From Clostridia bacterium (GTDB lineage Bacteria; Bacillota; Clostridia; TANB77; CAG-508), in contig JAFRCC010000020.1 in the NCBI GenBank assembly GCA_017404545.1, positions 52,638 through 116,637 of the forward strand: DNA of 64,000 bases, written 5' to 3'. The translations under genes were made by a program, and so were the position numbers. This document shows positions 60,137 to 64,000 of this stretch, one piece after another (the stretch's first letter is position 1; each line of letters starts with the position of its first letter). The notes below the pieces were generated by a model. It was given only the letters and a program-made list of their open reading frames with translations. It had not been told where the DNA came from and ran no database searches.

Positions 60137-61771
60137 ATGGATTATAAGGAACTAGCTAATATAATATTTCCAGATGTAAAAGATATTTCTTATTACGAGG
60201 AAAAATATCCAGAAAGAAATTTACCAGAGGGGGCTATTGTAACAAGATTTGCGCCAAGCCCAACTGGTTATGTACATATAGGTGGTTTATACCAATCATT
60301 AGCAGCTAAGATGGCTGCAAAAAAAACAGGAGGAGTTTTCTATTTAAGAATTGAAGATACAGATCAGAAAAGATTAGTTGAAAATGCTGTAACAGATATA
60401 GTTAACTCTTTAAAAGTATTTGAACTTGCTCCAGATGAAGGGATGGTTACTGAAACTGAATGGACTGGAGAATATGGTCCATATATTCAATCAAAGAGAG
60501 GAGACATATACAGAGCATATGCTAAATATATGATTGAACAAGGAAAAGCATATCCATGTTTCTGTACTCCAGAAGATGATGAGAAAAGAACCGCAGCACA
60601 ACTTGCTGCTAAAATAAGACCAGGATACTATGGTGTATGGGCTAAATGTAGACAGCTTTCATTAGAAGAAATGGCTGAAAAGATTAAAGCAGGAGTGCCA
60701 TATATTATAAGATTTAAATCACCAGGAAGAGAAGATAGAAAAATACAAGTATCAGATGGTATCAAAGGAAAATTAACTTTTCCAGAGAATGATCTTGATA
60801 TTGTTATTATCAAATCAGATGGTCTTCCAACATATCACTTTGCACATATGGTTGATGATCATTTAATGAGAACAACTCATGTTATAAGAAGTGATGAGTG
60901 GTTATCATCAGTTCCATTACATGTACAATTATTTAAGGAAGCTGGATTTAAAGCTCCTAAATATTGTCATATAGCTCCAATCATGAAAAATGATGAAGGA
61001 AATAAACGTAAATTAAGTAAAAGAAAAGATCCAGAGGCTGCTGTTTCATATTATGATGAACTTGGTGTTCCACCAGATGCAGTTAAGGAATACTTATTAA
61101 ATATTGCAAACTCTACTTTTGAAAACTGGAGAAGACAAAATAAAGATGCTAAAATGGAAGATTTTGATTTCCAATTAAATAAGATGAGTGTAAGTGGTGC
61201 TTTATTTGATATGGTTAAATTATTTGACGTAGCTAAAATCGTTATTTCTAGATACAATGCTGAAAAAGTTTATAATGATGGATTAGCATGGGCTGAGAAA
61301 TATGATGAAGAGCTTGTAAAATTATTAGGAGACAAGGATTATGCTCTTAAAGTCTTAGGAATTGAAAGAGGAAATCAAAAACCAAGAAAAGATATTGCTA
61401 AATGGTCTGATCTAAAAGAGAATATTTCATATATGTATGCGACAGAATTTGATAAATTATCAGAGCTTGAATATGGAAGTGTATCAGATAAGGAGTTAAT
61501 AAAGAAAATAGTAGACTTATATGCAAACAAATATTATGATCCAGCTGATGATAAGCAAACATGGTTTGATAAAATAAAGGATTTAGCTGAAGAGGTTGGA
61601 TTTGCAAGAGAGGTTAAAGAATACAAAGCAGAGCCTGAAAAATGGCCTGGACATGTTGGTGATATCAGTACAGTAATAAGGGTAACTTTAACAGGAAGAC
61701 AAAATACTCCAGATTTATACGAAATAATGCAAGTACTTGGTAGTGAGGAAGTTAAGAGAAGACTCCATTAA
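60137..61771 (+). CDS. gltX: Glutamyl-tRNA synthetase (long form)
   Basis: 544 residues from ATG 60137, which has AAAGGG 9 bases upstream; open frame further up crosses a terminator. Class I: PSPTGYVHIGG (HIGH variant, His47, Gly49), DGLPTYHFAHMVDDHLM, and KLSKR (292-296). It charges tRNA-Glu. The protein is about 60 residues longer than the common GltX; the extra length lies near the N-terminus and in the C-terminal cage. This variant recurs in Clostridia. No upstream T-box is visible. Confidence 0.95.
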   Translation: MDYKELANIIFPDVKDISYYEEKYPERNLPEGAIVTRFAPSPTGYVHIGGLYQSLAAKMAAKKTGGVFYLRIEDTDQKRLVENAVTDIVNSLKVFELAPDEGMVTETEWTGEYGPYIQSKRGDIYRAYAKYMIEQGKAYPCFCTPEDDEKRTAAQLAAKIRPGYYGVWAKCRQLSLEEMAEKIKAGVPYIIRFKSPGREDRKIQVSDGIKGKLTFPENDLDIVIIKSDGLPTYHFAHMVDDHLMRTTHVIRSDEWLSSVPLHVQLFKEAGFKAPKYCHIAPIMKNDEGNKRKLSKRKDPEAAVSYYDELGVPPDAVKEYLLNIANSTFENWRRQNKDAKMEDFDFQLNKMSVSGALFDMVKLFDVAKIVISRYNAEKVYNDGLAWAEKYDEELVKLLGDKDYALKVLGIERGNQKPRKDIAKWSDLKENISYMYATEFDKLSELEYGSVSDKELIKKIVDLYANKYYDPADDKQTWFDKIKDLAEEVGFAREVKEYKAEPEKWPGHVGDISTVIRVTLTGRQNTPDLYEIMQVLGSEEVKRRLH

Positions 61772-61858
61772 AAAAGTGGGGTTCGAGGGCCCTGGCCGAG
61801 AGCACGCATTGAAGTAATTTTTTAGAAAACAAAAAATTACAAAAAAGGAGATTTTATT

Positions 61859-63154
61859 ATGGAAATAGAAAATGTAAAAGGTGGATATGATTTTCTACCG
61901 GAAGAGCAAAATATCAGAAATTATATAAACAATACCTTAAAGGAAGTGTTTGAACAATATGGATATTGTTCAATTGAAACTCCAATACTATGCTACTACG
62001 ATATATTAGCTGGGAAGTATGATGAGAGCAACGACTTATTAAATGAGATATACAAACTAACAGATCAAGGAAAGAGAAGGCTAGGTTTAAGATATGACTT
62101 AACTGTTCCTTTTTCGAAATTAATAGCACTCAATAAAAACAGATTAACTATGCCTTTCAAGAGATATGAAATAGCAAAAGTATTTAGAGATGGCCCAATT
62201 AAAGCTGGACGTGATAGAGAATTTACACAATGTGACGTAGATGTTGTTGGAATTGAAGGCCAAATGATAGAAGCGGAGCTGGTAAGTTTATACGTAGAAG
62301 CATTTAAAAAACTAAAAATAGATGTTGAAATCAAATATAATAGTAGAAAGCTTATGAATGGTTTAATTCTGGAATGTGGTGTTCCAGATGAATTAACGTC
62401 AAAAACTATTACTATAATTGATAAGATAGAAAAACTATCTAAGGAAGATTTTGTTAAAGCACTTATAGAAGCTGGAGTAACAGCTGAGCAATCTGATAGA
62501 TTACAAAATTACTTCTCAATGACATTAGAGCAAATTAATGAAATGTTTAAAGAAACTGGAAATACAGTTCTTGCTGAAGGGCTAAAGGAGCTAAATGATT
62601 TAAATGATTATTTAAGAGCTCTTGATTTACAAGGTTACTGTAAGTTTACATCTTCTTTAGCAAGAGGACAAGATTACTATACAGGAACCGTATTCGAAGT
62701 ATATGAAAAGAATGGAATTTTAAATTGCAGCATTGGTGGCGGTGGTAGATATGATAAAATCATCACAGACTTTATTAATGATGGAAATGTTTATCCTGCT
62801 GTTGGTGTAAGTTTTGGTTTAACATCTTTATATGCAATACTAAAAGATAGAGAAGAGCTAAACCAAAAGTCCCAACTAGACATCTATATTATTCCTATGG
62901 ATACTGAGAAAGATAGCTTAAAGCTTGCAATCGAATTAAGAAAACAAGGATTTAACGTCGATATTAGTATGAATGGTAGAAAGTTAAAGAAGTGTTTGGA
63001 TTATGCAAATAAAACAAATATTCCTTATGTTGTAATTTTAGGTGAAGATGAAATAAAGAATAAATTATTTTATATAAAAGATATGAATCGAAAAGCACAA
63101 TATGAGGTTTCTTTTGACAATTTAGAAATAGTAAAAGATATATTAAATAAGTAA
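61859..63154 (+). CDS. hisS: Histidyl-tRNA synthetase
   Basis: 431 residues, the usual length. Class II motifs: YDLTVPFSKLIA, motif 2 YEIAKVFRDGPIKAGRDREFTQCDVDVVG, LARGQDYYTGTVFEVY (His-A type), and the anticodon domain LDIYIIPMDTEKDSLKLAIELRKQGFNVDI. AAAGGAG precedes the ATG. A GC-rich run lies in the gap after gltX. In many Clostridia hisS is followed by aspS; here it is followed by a small DUF951 gene. Confidence 0.97.
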   Translation: MEIENVKGGYDFLPEEQNIRNYINNTLKEVFEQYGYCSIETPILCYYDILAGKYDESNDLLNEIYKLTDQGKRRLGLRYDLTVPFSKLIALNKNRLTMPFKRYEIAKVFRDGPIKAGRDREFTQCDVDVVGIEGQMIEAELVSLYVEAFKKLKIDVEIKYNSRKLMNGLILECGVPDELTSKTITIIDKIEKLSKEDFVKALIEAGVTAEQSDRLQNYFSMTLEQINEMFKETGNTVLAEGLKELNDLNDYLRALDLQGYCKFTSSLARGQDYYTGTVFEVYEKNGILNCSIGGGGRYDKIITDFINDGNVYPAVGVSFGLTSLYAILKDREELNQKSQLDIYIIPMDTEKDSLKLAIELRKQGFNVDISMNGRKLKKCLDYANKTNIPYVVILGEDEIKNKLFYIKDMNRKAQYEVSFDNLEIVKDILNK

Positions 63155-63234
63155 AGTATTAAATATGAGGAAAGCATAGTGTGTAAAGCAATTAACTTTC
63201 TTCATATTTTTACTATATATAAGGAGGTTATATT

Positions 63235-63408
63235 ATGATGTATGATGTCGGCGATGTTGTAAGAACAAAAAAGCAACATCCATGTGGAAGTAAATTATGG
63301 GAAATAATACGCGTTGGTGTCGATTTCAAACTAAAATGTCAAGGATGTGGACATGTTGTTATATTACCGCGAGAAAAAGCTATTAAAGCCATAACTAAAA
63401 AAATATAA
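63235..63408 (+). CDS. DUF951 small protein
   Basis: 57 residues, below the usual ORF cutoff. MYDVGDVVRTKKQHPCGSKLWEIIRVGVDFKLKCQGCGHVVILPREKAIK matches the small DUF951 family; the HPCG and CQGCG pairs give three or four cysteines that could bind zinc. AAGGAGG lies 7 bases before ATG 63235 (a second ATG at 63238 also fits). In Clostridia DUF951 is often near DnaA/replication or ribosome genes; its role is unknown. Confidence 0.85.
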   Translation: MMYDVGDVVRTKKQHPCGSKLWEIIRVGVDFKLKCQGCGHVVILPREKAIKAITKKI

Positions 63409-63410
63409 AA

Positions 63411-63599
63411 TTCGACAAAAAAGATATTGACTTTGATAAGTGGATGTGCTATTATAATCGAGTACCAAGCAGAGACATATTTTATGATGAAAATATAGGG
63501 TTAAATTACCAAGATGGTGCAGAGAAGATGGTAAAAAAAATTCTAAAAAAATTCAAAAAATGTGTTGACAAAGAGCTATCTGGATGGTATCATGAATAA
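63411..63599 (+). pseudogene. Headless reading frame after DUF951
   Basis: Coding-like, open from 63399 to the TAA at 63599, with FDKKDIDFDKWMCYYNRV ... YHE. It has no proper start ahead of it; an ATG at 63444 would give 51 residues but no ribosome site. A run of seven A at the DUF951 end could place it in the same frame by a slip. Confidence 0.35.
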
Positions 63600-63643
63600 G
63601 TACTCAGCAAGAGATGAAAACATATAAATATAAGCAATATTTA

Positions 63644-63699
63644 ATATGTAAATTAGTAATTAAACATCATGAAACTACGCATACTAATTTATATTTTTT
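63644..63699 (+). terminator. Hairpin before the rRNA promoter
   Basis: ATATGTAAATTAGTA and TACTAATTTATATTTTTTT form a stem around a 23-base loop. Confidence 0.7.
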
Positions 63700-63747
63700 T
63701 GTGCAAAAATGGCTTAAAAAATAATTAAAAAATATTTTAAAAATATG

Positions 63748-63776
63748 TTGACATCAAGAACAAAAAGTAGTACAAT
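63748..63776 (+). promoter_or_regulatory. rRNA operon promoter
   Basis: TTGACA, 17 bases, TACAAT, about 185 bases upstream of the 16S gene. Confidence 0.85.
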
Positions 63777-63782
63777 ACAAAC

Positions 63783-63961
63783 TGTTCACAGCGAAGAGCT
63801 AAGAACAAAAAAGTACATTGAAAAGTAAACAATAAACCTTTGAGAAACCAATCGAAGCGGTAGTTGAATTGTACTACCTTAAAACAAAAACAATTTTTAT
63901 TTTAGAGCTTAAAACTCTGTTTATTTAGATTTTAGTAATTCGAAAGAATTTTAAAATACAA
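63783..63961 (+). other. rRNA operon leader
   Basis: Transcribed region between the promoter and the 16S start. It includes small stems such as AGAGCTTAAAACTCT; the 16S processing stem cannot be confirmed because the downstream half lies outside the window. Confidence 0.6.
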
Positions 63962-64000
63962 TAACAAGAGAGTTTGATCCTGGCTCAGGATAAACGCTGG
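63962..64000 (+). rRNA. 16S ribosomal RNA, 5' end (truncated by window)
   Basis: AGAGTTTGATCCTGGCTCAG, the universal 16S start, then GATAAACGCTGG. The mature 5' end is placed by alignment with the universal start, within a few bases. Confidence 0.97.

Noticed and set aside
61776..61812. Candidate tRNA gene (GGTTCGA)
   Set aside because: No acceptor, D or anticodon arms can be drawn around it.

Overview
This is a chromosomal segment of an AT-rich (roughly 30 % GC by eye), spore-forming, Gram-positive-type bacterium. It most likely belongs to an uncultured gut lineage of Clostridia. The pointers are SpoIIID, a YabE-like G5 protein, an L21 leader, T-box and yybP-ykoY RNAs, Firmicutes-style RNase J, strong AGGAGG ribosome binding sites, and almost every gene on the + strand, leading into a 16S rRNA gene that starts at the right edge. 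No tRNA gene, CRISPR array or complete prophage is visible.

Layout. 1-7.1 kb: end of an acyl-CoA synthetase, undecaprenol/diacylglycerol kinase, signal peptidase I, a divergent DnaB-like ATPase paired with a large coiled-coil protein, a G5 protein and SpoIIID. 7.3-20.2 kb: a U32 (TrhP-type) tRNA hydroxylation protein, two paralogous membrane-anchored WG-repeat proteins, Pgi, a GH18 glycosidase, GreA, a secreted HExxH protein, and QueA-Tgt for queuosine. 20.4-31.7 kb: T-box plus ThrRS with a MITE-like hairpin insertion, DeoB, a CmpB-type membrane protein, VanZ, an SDR enzyme, a GC-rich one-gene island, ArsC and LMW-PTP proteins, and L21/L27. 31.8-41 kb: membrane proteins, a Mn riboswitch in front of a P-type ATPase, and a MATE efflux pump fused to a cytidylate-kinase-like domain. 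41-50.7 kb: a P-loop/Asp23 protein, Cmk, PlsC, S1, TypA, TrmR, a second compositionally odd single gene, and RNase J with a long structured leader.

50.7-58.9 kb is the most unusual part. Two left-end copies of one insertion sequence (ISLre2 type by its transposase remnant) bracket an SF2 helicase with five C-terminal repeats, a small partner, a broken acyltransferase gene, and an AAA (MoxR-like) / VWA-like / unknown three-gene operon. A Cys-His-Asp transglutaminase-like protein follows. Together these look like an undescribed accessory system. The window ends with GltX, HisS, a DUF951 protein and the rRNA promoter and leader.

Several genes join into pathways: QueA and Tgt (queuosine), the U32 protein and TrmR (uridine-34 hydroxylation and methylation), ThrRS, GltX and HisS (tRNA charging), Cmk, S1 and TypA (nucleotides and translation), and L21 and L27 (ribosome). 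Functions come from motif recognition only; no database search was possible.
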